Numbered from the stretch's first letter, positions 1 through 8,400 are shown. The stretch is 8,734 bases of DNA from Candidatus Symbiothrix sp. (GCA_031270925.1 JAISWY010000311.1:1-8734); one strand, 5' to 3'. Notes: generated by a model from the sequence alone, not told the origin. Translations and numbers: made by a program.

Positions 1-1056
1 TTCGTTGAAATTATAACGGATGCTTTCTTCCCTGCGTTGGTCGCCCTGTTCCCAGATGCCGCCTGCGGAAATGTCTTTGTAGCAATATTCGGTCGGCAAG
101 GCGAGGTCGTAACCGCCCATATAGCATTTACGGTCCATCGAAACGGCGCGAGAGCCGGTGTACCATTGCAATTCGTTTGTATCCGGCCAGATATTGTTGA
201 AAGCCAGCTTGTAAATCACTTCCAAGTCGGTATTGTCTTCGCCCGTCCAAAGTTTGGAATAAGGAGTAATCAAGTCGTAGCCGCCTTTCTCGATGATTTC
301 CTGCAACAAACCTTTGGCCTTGCTCAAATCTCTGAAACCCGATTCTTCCTGGGCGTACATATAGATCTTCGCCAACATCGCTTTGGCGGCCCAAACGGTG
401 GGGATGCGCACGTTCGACGGGTCGGGTTTGACGGGCGAATAAGCTTCCGTCGCTTTCAAATCCGATTCGATGAGGCCATAAACTTCCGATAAGGGTTTGC
501 GGCCGCTCAAAACAATATTCCCGTTCGCCACATTGGGAACCGGCACTTTACCCCAGTAGCGGGCCAATTCAAACAGCACGCAAGCGCGATAAAACGAAGC
601 CTGCGCAATCAATGATTTGATTTTCGCCGAATCGTCTTTCGTGGCCGACGCTTCTTTTTCACGCAGATGCATCAGCGCTTCGGTGGAAAGACCGACAACA
701 GGATAGCGCACATTCCAAATTTCGGCCGTATATTGATTGTCCCACGCATCATAACCGCCATCGTAACGGTCGAACGCGCCTTGATAATACGAATAGCTTT
801 CGCGAACGCATTGGTATTCGCCTTGTTGGATTTCGTCGGTTCCCAACATGGTAAAGAATGTTCTCCGGTTTACGCGCGTTTGTTTCCAATTGAAATACAC
901 GCCGTCTAAATAGGCTTGAACTTTATTTAAGTCGGCAAACACTTGCTCGGTTGAGATGGCCGTTTGAGGATCTTGATTCAGGAAATCGTCGCAGGAAACC
1001 AAGAAAGTTGCAATCAAACAGATTGCCGTTAAAGGATGAAAAAATATTTTTGCCAT
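1..1056 (-). CDS. SusD/RagB-family glycan-binding surface lipoprotein, C-terminus cut off by the window edge
   Basis: I translated this by hand from an ATG at 1056-1054; it stays open for 352 codons to base 1, so the C-terminus lies outside the window. Family members usually have about 500-650 residues, so roughly a third is missing. Residues 1-22 form a lipoprotein signal with lipobox L-V-S-C (Cys22), followed by Asp23-Asp24, which fits the acidic signal that sends Bacteroidota lipoproteins to the cell surface. The region 145-175 (IKSLIAQASFYRACVLFELA, then RYWGKVPVP) is the helical TPR-type signature of the family, inside the SusD-like N-terminal domain (about 23-220). Residues 220-235 (TVWAAKAMLAKIYMYA) are a second typical helix. 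By family knowledge the protein sits as a lid on the SusC barrel and captures oligosaccharides for import. It starts 13 bases after the susC stop, so the two are co-transcribed. The ligand cannot be told. Residues 81-110 are unusually rich in Tyr and Trp. Confidence 0.95.
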   Translation of the reverse strand, partial: MAKIFFHPLTAICLIATFLVSCDDFLNQDPQTAISTEQVFADLNKVQAYLDGVYFNWKQTRVNRRTFFTMLGTDEIQQGEYQCVRESYSYYQGAFDRYDGGYDAWDNQYTAEIWNVRYPVVGLSTEALMHLREKEASATKDDSAKIKSLIAQASFYRACVLFELARYWGKVPVPNVANGNIVLSGRKPLSEVYGLIESDLKATEAYSPVKPDPSNVRIPTVWAAKAMLAKIYMYAQEESGFRDLSKAKGLLQEIIEKGGYDLITPYSKLWTGEDNTDLEVIYKLAFNNIWPDTNELQWYTGSRAVSMDRKCYMGGYDLALPTEYCYKDISAGGIWEQGDQRREESIRYNFNE

Positions 1057-1069
1057 GATACTGAATTTT

Positions 1070-4000
1070 TTAGAAACTAAGATTAACACCAATCACCCAC
1101 ATTTTGGAAGTGGGATACCAGTCGCCGCCTTCGGGATCGAAGCCTTTGTAGTTGGTAAAACAGAACAGGTTGTTGCCCGTAACATAGAGGCGAAGGCTAC
1201 CGATTTTCACTTTATCCAACCAGCGCGAAGGCAGATTATAAGCCATTGTCATCGTGGAAATCCGGAAGAATGAAGCATCTTGAATCGCCCAATCCATTTC
1301 ACTCAAACCGTAACGGCCGCCGTTGGAATAGGCGCGGGGAATGCGTGTATCGGTATGTTCGGGCGTCCAGCGATTGACCATATCGGCATGAACGGCCGTC
1401 GTTCCTTTATTGCTCATCAATTGCTCGTAAAGCGAACTGATGCGGTCGGCACCAACGGAATATACGCCTGTTACAGTGAACGCCAAGCCTTTCCAAGCCC
1501 ATTCGGTGCGGATGCCGCCGTAAAAATCGGGGTCGGTGTTGCCGACTACAAACCGGTCTTCGTCGTTGATTTTGCCGTCACGCTTGCGATCGACCGGTAT
1601 CGGGTCGCCCGGACGGACAATGTGGTCGCCCAAGGTGTTTTTACCGTTTTCGTCCACGAAACTGTTCACGTAATCCATATCCGATTCCTGAACGATGCGG
1701 TCGAACTGATAGACGTAAATGTTGTTAATCGATTCTCCGACAAAGAGATTGCCTTCGCGTTGGATTTCGTTGTTGGAGTAACCGCCCAATTTCCACAGCG
1801 TTGTTTTACCATCGTACAATGCGGTAATTTTATTTTTCGCCGACGAGAAAGTAGCGCCCAAATCCCACGTGAAATCGCCGATTTGCAGAACATTGGCGTC
1901 GAGTGAGATTTCCACACCTTGGTTTTGCATGGCGCCCACATTGGCCAATTTCCGCAAATAACCCGAAGAAGCGGGCATACTGCGTTCCATCAACAAATTT
2001 TCGTTGTTGATATGAAAATAATCGACAATCAAATTGATTCGGTTATTTAATACGCTCACATCCAAGCCCGTATTGAATTGTTTTTGGGTTTCCCAACGCA
2101 ATTCGGGATTGCCGAACAGACCGTCGTTTATCAAAATACTGTTACCCAACGAGCGGTTGGAACCGAAACGAGTCATGTAACTGTAATTCGGAATATTTTG
2201 GTTGCCCGATAAACCGTAACCTAGCCGCAAACGGAGATTGCTGAAAATGCCTTGTTTTTGCATAAATTCTTCACCAGTGATGTTCCACGAGCCGACTATC
2301 GAAGGAAATGTACCCCATTTATTAAGCGGGCCGAATCGGGAAGATCCGTCGCGACGAACCGTAGCCGTGAGGTAATAACGCGAATCGAACACATAATTTA
2401 TCCGTCCCCAATACGACATCATCGCGTAGGATTGAAAATCGGAACCGATATTGAAATGTTCCTTGTCGGTAGCTCCACCCAGACTTTTATACGAAAACCA
2501 GTCATTTTCAAAACCGGCGGCATCAATTTGATTCCATGTATCGCCGTAATAACTCATGTTTGCGCCGGCCATCAGCGAAAGGCGATGAATGTCGGCCAAA
2601 GTGGTGTTGTAAGAAGCCGTATTATCCCACTGCCAGGTAAGCCAGCGTTGTTTTTTATGCGAGGCGGTAGTGTAAGCCAAACGATACGTTTCGGTGGTTT
2701 TCAATCCCTGATAAGTATATTCTTCCCGTTGGATGAAATCAATCGATCCGGTGGAACGCACATCCAATCCGTCGAGAATATGAATGTTGGCGAAAGTAGA
2801 ATTGATGAAATGCGATTGATAATTCTGTTTTTCGATGTACTTGTCGCGCAAGGGATTGTAGGCACTTTGATTTTCTTCTTTTCCTTCCATCAAATACCAG
2901 TAATCTTCCGAGATCGGAAATAAGGGCGAAACGCGCAGTGCATTCATGAATGTACCGTCGTTGGCTACCGGTAATTCGTCGGAATAGGTAAACGAAGAAT
3001 TGCTGCCGATTGTAAGCCACGGTTTCACTTTTTGTTCGAGGTTTACTTTGCCGCTGTATCGCTCGTAGCCGGAGTTCATCATTTGTCCTTCCTGCTTGTT
3101 GTAACCCAGACTGAGGTAATAATTTCCGGTTTCGCTACCGCCCGAAAACGAGAGCGAATGGTTTTGTTGTACGCCTGTGCGGGTAACTTCGTCGAGCCAA
3201 TTATAAGTCGGCTGTTCGGGATCGGTCAGCGAAGCGATTTCCTGTTGATTGAAAATACTGTTGGAGTTGGTCAAAACGGCATAATTCCGGCGGACAATCA
3301 TGTTGCGGTAATTAATCAGCATTTCTTCGGAATATTCGGGATGGAGCTTGCGTGTTTCGTCCATATAGGAATTGGCGTAAGCGTCCACGCGATAATCGAA
3401 TAAATCATTGGCCGATATTAACGGAATTTGATTGGCGAAAGTTTGCGTTCCGAACCATCCGTCGTAAGTGATTTTGTTGTTGCCTTTCGAACCTTTTTTC
3501 GTTGTGATTACCACTACTCCATTGGCTCCGCGAGCGCCATATAAAGCGGTAGCCGAAGCATCCTTCAAAATGTCGATCGAAGCGATGTCGTCGGGATTGA
3601 GCGATTCGAAAGCGCGATCAATCATCACGTTATCGACAATATAAATCGGCTCCTGACCGTATTGGATGGAATTGTTTCCGCGCACACGGATTTTTGCCGA
3701 TTGGCCGGGTTTGGGATTGGATTCGATGTACACGCCGGGAATTTTGCCTTGCATGGCTTTATTGACGTCGGCCGTAGGCACGGTTTTCAGATCTTTGTCT
3801 GTCAAGCGGACGGCAGCTCCCGTCAAATCGCTTTTTTTCATCACGGCGCCGACAACGACTACGGTTTCCAATTCCTTCACATCTTCGGAAAGCTGCACAT
3901 CTATAATATTACGTCCACGAACCGGAACTTCTTCCGATTTATAACCTAAATACGAAAACGCCAAAACCGTATTGTCGGGAACCGAGATCGAATACTTCCC

Positions 4001-4183
4001 CTCTAAATCGGTAACGGCGCCTGCCGTTCTGTCGTTTTTGTCGATAACCGAGATGCCGATCATCGGTTCGCGAGTGTTTTTATCGGAAACAATTCCCGAA
4101 ACCGTAATCTTGGTTTGGGCGGCGATTCCGACAACCATTCCTGTTAACAGGAAAATTAAGAGTAGAGTCTTTTTTACTTTCAT
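1070..4183 (-). CDS. SusC/RagA-family TonB-dependent outer-membrane transporter
   Basis: A complete gene of 1037 residues, within the usual 950-1100 of the family. I place the start at the ATG at 4183, which gives a compact signal peptide (MKVKKTLLLIFLLTG..., cut after Ala22). An in-frame ATG at 4195 would add only M-I-N-I; neither start has a Shine-Dalgarno sequence. Domains in order: signal peptide 1-22; carboxypeptidase-D regulatory-like domain about 26-104 (VSGIVSDK, IGISV, VTDLEGKYSI, LAFSYLGY); a TonB-box-like strand ETVVVVGA at 106-113; plug about 114-232 with the family signature DASATALYGARGANGVVVIT; beta-barrel to the end, closing with aromatic Phe (GVNLSF) as expected for barrel insertion. 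It lacks the extra N-terminal STN signalling domain of transporters that act through anti-sigma factors, which agrees with control by the neighbouring HTCS. Role: energy-dependent import of oligosaccharides through the outer membrane together with the downstream SusD. The substrate is unknown. Confidence 0.97.
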   Translation of the reverse strand: MKVKKTLLLIFLLTGMVVGIAAQTKITVSGIVSDKNTREPMIGISVIDKNDRTAGAVTDLEGKYSISVPDNTVLAFSYLGYKSEEVPVRGRNIIDVQLSEDVKELETVVVVGAVMKKSDLTGAAVRLTDKDLKTVPTADVNKAMQGKIPGVYIESNPKPGQSAKIRVRGNNSIQYGQEPIYIVDNVMIDRAFESLNPDDIASIDILKDASATALYGARGANGVVVITTKKGSKGNNKITYDGWFGTQTFANQIPLISANDLFDYRVDAYANSYMDETRKLHPEYSEEMLINYRNMIVRRNYAVLTNSNSIFNQQEIASLTDPEQPTYNWLDEVTRTGVQQNHSLSFSGGSETGNYYLSLGYNKQEGQMMNSGYERYSGKVNLEQKVKPWLTIGSNSSFTYSDELPVANDGTFMNALRVSPLFPISEDYWYLMEGKEENQSAYNPLRDKYIEKQNYQSHFINSTFANIHILDGLDVRSTGSIDFIQREEYTYQGLKTTETYRLAYTTASHKKQRWLTWQWDNTASYNTTLADIHRLSLMAGANMSYYGDTWNQIDAAGFENDWFSYKSLGGATDKEHFNIGSDFQSYAMMSYWGRINYVFDSRYYLTATVRRDGSSRFGPLNKWGTFPSIVGSWNITGEEFMQKQGIFSNLRLRLGYGLSGNQNIPNYSYMTRFGSNRSLGNSILINDGLFGNPELRWETQKQFNTGLDVSVLNNRINLIVDYFHINNENLLMERSMPASSGYLRKLANVGAMQNQGVEISLDANVLQIGDFTWDLGATFSSAKNKITALYDGKTTLWKLGGYSNNEIQREGNLFVGESINNIYVYQFDRIVQESDMDYVNSFVDENGKNTLGDHIVRPGDPIPVDRKRDGKINDEDRFVVGNTDPDFYGGIRTEWAWKGLAFTVTGVYSVGADRISSLYEQLMSNKGTTAVHADMVNRWTPEHTDTRIPRAYSNGGRYGLSEMDWAIQDASFFRISTMTMAYNLPSRWLDKVKIGSLRLYVTGNNLFCFTNYKGFDPEGGDWYPTSKMWVIGVNLSF

Positions 4184-4249
4184 GATATTAATCATTGTAG
4201 TTTTACATAAAATAACCGTGTTTCATTAAAAACAAAATTATTTGTACTG

Positions 4250-4257
4250 CAAATGTA
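4250..4257 (-). promoter_or_regulatory. Putative -7 promoter element of the susCD operon
   Basis: Read on the minus strand this is TACATTTG, a perfect match to the Bacteroidota -7 consensus TAnnTTTG. It would start a transcript with a leader of about 50-65 bases before the susC start. At the expected 19-21 bp further upstream I see no good TTTG -33 element. A weak -33 box fits a promoter that needs an activator, here presumably the HTCS. Confidence 0.6.
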
Positions 4258-4293
4258 GTTCGTTTCATTTTCCCGGCCATTACATAAATTCAT

Positions 4294-4359
4294 CAAAAAA
4301 TAGTCCATTTGTTGCAATCGTTCCAAAACCAAAAATTGCAACAATTGTGCTATTTTTTG
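4294..4359. promoter_or_regulatory. Nested inverted repeat in the divergent control region, candidate HTCS operator
   Basis: Two 25-bp arms (4294-4318 and 4335-4359) are inverted copies separated by a 16-bp spacer. The outer 10 bp (CAAAAAATAG at 4294-4303 against CTATTTTTTG at 4350-4359) and the inner 10 bp (TTGTTGCAAT at 4309-4318 against ATTGCAACAA at 4335-4344) pair perfectly. Of the middle 5 bp only 2 pair, giving 22 of 25. Read outward from the centre, each arm is ATTGCAACAA, five variable bases, then CTATTTTTTG. One arm therefore points at susC and the other at the HTCS gene. The arm ends lie 36 bp (susC side) and 25 bp (HTCS side) from their -7 elements. The structure is seen directly. 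That it binds the AraC-type domain of the HTCS is inference from its position. Confidence 0.7.
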
Positions 4360-4384
4360 CGACGGATGGTTACAAAATAATCGT

Positions 4385-4392
4385 TACCTTTG
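4385..4392 (+). promoter_or_regulatory. Putative -7 promoter element of the HTCS gene
   Basis: The sequence is TACCTTTG, a perfect match to the Bacteroidota -7 consensus TAnnTTTG, ending only 5 bases before the chosen ATG at 4398. Transcription would start at or within a few bases of the start codon, so the message may be leaderless or nearly so. A TTTG at 4356-4359 could serve as a -33 element, but the 25-bp gap is longer than the usual 19-21 bp, and it overlaps the right arm of the inverted repeat. Confidence 0.6.
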
Positions 4393-4397
4393 TATTT

Positions 4398-7300
4398 ATG
4401 AAACGCCACATTTTTCTTTGCTTAATCGTTTGCTTTCCGTTTGTTGGAGAAGCCCAACCGGTTGCCGTCAACGCCAATTATTATTTTTCAAGAATCGACG
4501 GTGCATCAGGCTTATCGCATAACAATGTGAAAGCCGTTCTTCAAGACAGTTACGGCTTCCTTTGGTTCGGAACACGCAACCGATTGAATCGCTACGACGG
4601 CGTTTCGATGAATATCTTCGACTGTTACGATCCGGAGCAAAAGAAACGCGACAACAATATTTCCAGCCTTTTCGAAGATAAGGAACGTAAGATATGGATC
4701 GGCACCGACAACGGCATTTTCATTTTCGACCCCCTGAAAGAAAGTTTTACCTTTTTCAATGAGCCAACCGAACAACAAATCAAAATCACGGATTGGGTAG
4801 CCGATATGCAGGCCGATTCGGATGAAAATATTTGGATAGTTGTTCCCAAGCAAGGCTTGTTCCGCTATCACACGCCCACAAAAAAACTCAGCCGCTATGT
4901 GATTGGAAATCTGGATCTACCCGACCAGGGCAATCCGCAATGTATGTGCATGGAACAAAACGGCAGGATATGGATTGGAACCAACGGTGGCGGCGTTTAC
5001 CTGTATAATAAGGAGAACGATACATTCACGCAACACTTGGGAGACGCCAAGGGTCGGAGTTTGAAAAACGAAAACATCTACACGATGTGTAATTACGGCG
5101 ACGAATTGGCGCTCGGCATTCACGAAGGCCGCCTGCTCAAATTCAATAAGCGGAAAAATACGGTTGCAGATGTGAATGCACCCGAAGTGCATTACAAAAT
5201 CATTCGCCATCTAACCCGAATCGACGACGAATTATGGGTGGGAACACAAGCAGGACTGTTCATCATCAACGAGCTGGAAAACCAAGTGATTCATTTGCAA
5301 GAAGATCCGATATGCGATTTTTCACTCTCCGATAATGTGGTGGAAAAAATCTACAAAGACAGGGAAGGCGGCGTTTGGATTGCAACGATGTTCGGCGGGT
5401 TAAGCCATCTCTCGAAAAAGAGCATTCCGTTTGAATGTTACGTCCCGATGAGTTCGCAAAACACCATCAACAGTCGCCGCCTGCGCGAAATGCGGGAAGA
5501 CAACGACGGCAATATATGGATTGCATCGGAAGATAACGGACTGAATATCTTCAACCCGAAAACCCAATCGTTCCGCCATATCGGTAAGGCCGAAGGTTTA
5601 TTGCTCGACAACAACCGGAGCGTGAAGAGTTTGTTATTGACCAATCACCATGCATACGTCGGCTTGTTCAAGAACGGTTTGGATGTGATTAACCTGCATA
5701 ATTTCCAAATAAAGCATTATTCCGGCTCAATGCTGAATATCGACGAGGCATCTATTTACGCCATTTGCGAAGACCGTTACGGCCGGATTTGGATCGGCAA
5801 CGGATGGAACGTTTATCGTAGCGAAGGAATCGACAAGCCCTTCGTCCGCATGGATATTTTCGGACTGAATTACATCTACGACATTCAAGAAGATTCCAAA
5901 GGCTTTATCTGGGTGGCTACTTTGGGTAACGGAGTATATAAATACGATCCTGTCGGCGATAAAATCAACCATTACACCCATAATATTAATGATTCGGCGT
6001 CACTGAGTTCCAATTCGGTCAGCGGAATTACCGAAACGTCGTTCGGCGATATTTGGTTTGCCACCGACCGCGGCGGAATATGCCTCTACAACAATCAGAG
6101 CGACAATTTCACTTCTTTTTCGATTGCCGACGGATTGCCCGACGACGTTACGCACAAAATCGTCGAAGACAAAAACCACATCCTTTGGTTCGGGACCAAC
6201 AAAGGTTTGGTCAGCTTCAATCCGCAAAGCAAGGCAATAAAAGTCTTTTCGAGCGATAACGGATTGCCGTTCAACGAATTTAATTACAAATCGAGCTTGA
6301 TGGCAAGTAATGGAAAAATGTATTTCGGCGGTTTGAACGGATTGATCGCCTTCGACCCGTCGATTTACGAAAGCAACACCTTTGTTCCGCCCGTATATAT
6401 CACATCGTTAAGCATTTACAATAAGCCTATCAATTTACAAACGCCGAAATCGCCCTTGTCGAAAGCCATTTATCTGACGGAAAAAATAAAATTGAAACAT
6501 AACCAGTCGAATATCGGGTTCAAGTTTGTTGCATTGAGCTACACCGCGCCCAAGTCCAATAAATACGCCTACAAAATGGAAGGCATCGATAAGGAATGGA
6601 TTTACACGAGCAATACGCACAGTGTGTCGTATGTCAAGTTGCCGCCGGGAAATTACCGTTTTTGTGTGCGGGCGAGCAACAACGACAATGCATGGAACAA
6701 GACCGGCGCATGTATCCACATCGAGATTTTGCCGCCATGGTGGTTCTCGAAATTCGCTATCGCCCTCTATATCCTTGCTTTTACCGGCATCGTTTTGTAC
6801 TATCTCAACCGGTTCAAAAAGAAAACCGAGCAACACCATGCCGAAAACCAGCGGATTTATATCAGCAAAAAAGAAAAGGAACTATACAGCGCGAAACTCG
6901 AATTTTTCACGAATATCGCCCACGAAATCCGCACGCCGGTTACGCTCATCAACGGGCCGCTCGAAGCGATGATGGAAATGGATATCCAAGACCCGGAAAT
7001 TCAAAAAAGCCTGCATCTGATGAGCAAAAACACTTCCGATTTGATGACTTTGATCAATCAATTGCTGGATTTCCGGAAAGTCGATAGCCATAAATTTGTC
7101 TTGAATTTTGCGCTGGTTGATATTTCCGCTCTGTTGAAAAGCATTTATGATTCGTTCGAGACGGTAGCTCGAAAGCGGAACAAGAAAATGGAATGGCTCG
7201 CGCCGGCCGGAGAAATTACAGTTATGGCAGATAAAGGTGCAATGAACAAAATCTTCAACAATCTATTGTCTAACGCTTTACGATATTCCGAAACCTTTAT

Positions 7301-8378
7301 ATCCGTCGCTTTGCTGGTCGAAAACGAAACGCTGGTTATTTGCGTGAAAAATGACGGAGAAACGATTCCCGAAGATTTCCGCGAAAAAATCTTCGAGCCG
7401 TTCCAACAAGTAAATAAAAACGAGAATACGGCTGCCGGTTCGGGCATTGGCTTGTCGCTGGCGCGTTCGTTAAGCGAATTGCATCACGGCTCGCTCGAAT
7501 ATGGCGCTTTTGAAAACCTCAACCGTTTCACGCTTCGTATTCCATTGAAACAAAACGGGATACAACTTGCTGAAATATCGGAAAACGAATACGTTGTAAC
7601 CGAATATAAAAACGAAAAAACGAATGCCGAATTGATTCTGATAGTGGAAGACAACGAGGAAATGCTGAATTTCATTGCAGAAAAACTACAAAAATCGTTT
7701 GCGGTAGAAAAAGCCGCCAACGGCGCCGAGGCGCTGAAAATCGTCGAAGAGAAAAACATCGACTTGGTACTGTCCGACGTGATGATGCCCGTGATGGATG
7801 GCTTTGAATTGTGCAAAACCCTCAAAGAAAACATCGAATACAGTCATACCCCAGTGGTTCTGCTGACAGCAAAAAACGATTTGAAAAGCAAAATTCACGG
7901 TCTGGAAATGGGAGCCGACGCTTATGTGGAAAAACCTTTCTCGATGAACCATTTAACGGCGCAATTGAACACGATTTTAAACAACCGCCGCCGCGAAAAA
8001 GAAGCGTTCATGCGCAAGCCTTTCCTTCCGATTCAAAATATCGGGATGAACAAGGCCGACGAAGAGTTCATGCAGAAAATGGTAAACGTGATACAGGAAA
8101 ACATTACGGATTCGGGGCTGAACGTCGAAAATCTGGCCGACAAAATGTTTATGAGCCGCTCCAATTTACACCGGAAAATCAAGGCATTGACCGAACTTAC
8201 ACCCATCGATTTCATCCGTTTAATCCGCTTGAAAAAAGCGGCAGAACTGATTCAAAGCGGAAAATATCGCATTAACGAAGTGTGTTATCTGGTGGGAATC
8301 AATTCGAGTTCGTATTTTATCAAATTGTTTCAAAAACAGTTTGGGATGACGCCGAAAGAATTTGAACAGCAAATGTAA
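4398..8378 (+). CDS. Hybrid two-component system (HTCS) sensor-regulator of a polysaccharide utilization locus
   Basis: A complete gene of 1326 residues carrying sensor kinase and response regulator in one chain. The frame is open back to 4242, but the ATG at 4398 is chosen because it starts a clean signal peptide (MKRHIFLCLIVC..., cut after Ala19) and the -7 element lies just before it. Domains: two seven-bladed periplasmic propellers (about 30-340 and 350-690) with 14 blade motifs such as LWFGT, IWIGT and IWVAT; Y_Y_Y domain about 705-778; one membrane helix about 786-803; a charged coiled linker; HisKA with HEIRTP and phospho-acceptor His842; HATPase_c with N-box Asn955/Asn959 and G2 box GSGIGLSLA at 1014-1022; receiver about 1080-1192 with Glu1084/Asp1085, phospho-acceptor Asp1127, Thr1157 and Lys1179; two-helix AraC-type HTH at 1225-1326. 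The G1 box reads N-D-G-E-T instead of D-x-G-x-G. By family knowledge it binds an oligosaccharide in the periplasm and activates the adjacent susCD operon. The ligand cannot be told. Confidence 0.97.
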   Translation: MKRHIFLCLIVCFPFVGEAQPVAVNANYYFSRIDGASGLSHNNVKAVLQDSYGFLWFGTRNRLNRYDGVSMNIFDCYDPEQKKRDNNISSLFEDKERKIWIGTDNGIFIFDPLKESFTFFNEPTEQQIKITDWVADMQADSDENIWIVVPKQGLFRYHTPTKKLSRYVIGNLDLPDQGNPQCMCMEQNGRIWIGTNGGGVYLYNKENDTFTQHLGDAKGRSLKNENIYTMCNYGDELALGIHEGRLLKFNKRKNTVADVNAPEVHYKIIRHLTRIDDELWVGTQAGLFIINELENQVIHLQEDPICDFSLSDNVVEKIYKDREGGVWIATMFGGLSHLSKKSIPFECYVPMSSQNTINSRRLREMREDNDGNIWIASEDNGLNIFNPKTQSFRHIGKAEGLLLDNNRSVKSLLLTNHHAYVGLFKNGLDVINLHNFQIKHYSGSMLNIDEASIYAICEDRYGRIWIGNGWNVYRSEGIDKPFVRMDIFGLNYIYDIQEDSKGFIWVATLGNGVYKYDPVGDKINHYTHNINDSASLSSNSVSGITETSFGDIWFATDRGGICLYNNQSDNFTSFSIADGLPDDVTHKIVEDKNHILWFGTNKGLVSFNPQSKAIKVFSSDNGLPFNEFNYKSSLMASNGKMYFGGLNGLIAFDPSIYESNTFVPPVYITSLSIYNKPINLQTPKSPLSKAIYLTEKIKLKHNQSNIGFKFVALSYTAPKSNKYAYKMEGIDKEWIYTSNTHSVSYVKLPPGNYRFCVRASNNDNAWNKTGACIHIEILPPWWFSKFAIALYILAFTGIVLYYLNRFKKKTEQHHAENQRIYISKKEKELYSAKLEFFTNIAHEIRTPVTLINGPLEAMMEMDIQDPEIQKSLHLMSKNTSDLMTLINQLLDFRKVDSHKFVLNFALVDISALLKSIYDSFETVARKRNKKMEWLAPAGEITVMADKGAMNKIFNNLLSNALRYSETFISVALLVENETLVICVKNDGETIPEDFREKIFEPFQQVNKNENTAAGSGIGLSLARSLSELHHGSLEYGAFENLNRFTLRIPLKQNGIQLAEISENEYVVTEYKNEKTNAELILIVEDNEEMLNFIAEKLQKSFAVEKAANGAEALKIVEEKNIDLVLSDVMMPVMDGFELCKTLKENIEYSHTPVVLLTAKNDLKSKIHGLEMGADAYVEKPFSMNHLTAQLNTILNNRRREKEAFMRKPFLPIQNIGMNKADEEFMQKMVNVIQENITDSGLNVENLADKMFMSRSNLHRKIKALTELTPIDFIRLIRLKKAAELIQSGKYRINEVCYLVGINSSSYFIKLFQKQFGMTPKEFEQQM

Positions 8379-8400
8379 GCCAACAATCCCGGTTTATTAT

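Noticed and set aside
37..492. Open frame of 151 codons on the plus strand at the left edge
   Set aside because: It is antisense to the SusD-like gene, whose minus-strand frame shows a lipobox and family motifs over the whole stretch.
2252..2923. Long open frame of 223 codons on the plus strand opposite susC, and similar ones at 1280-1906 and 3032-3403
   Set aside because: They lie wholly antisense to a well-supported transporter gene, show no recognisable domain and have Ile/Val/Phe-rich composition typical of reverse-strand shadows.
4204..4288. Short direct repeats GTTTCATT (4220-4227, 4262-4269) and TACATAAA (4204-4211, 4281-4288) in the intergenic region
   Set aside because: They are 8-bp AT-rich words in different order and spacing, expected by chance in such sequence, unlike the long inverted repeat nearby.
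4242..4397. In-frame N-terminal extension of 52 residues to the HTCS reading frame, from an ATG at 4242
   Set aside because: The extension runs through the susC promoter element, the inverted repeat and the HTCS -7 element, and would bury the signal peptide. The ATG at 4398 begins a standard signal peptide.
6596..7087. Open frames in other registers within the HTCS kinase region (for example 163 codons on the plus strand)
   Set aside because: They overlap the Y_Y_Y, membrane and HisKA segments of the HTCS, which is intact and rich in family motifs in its own frame.
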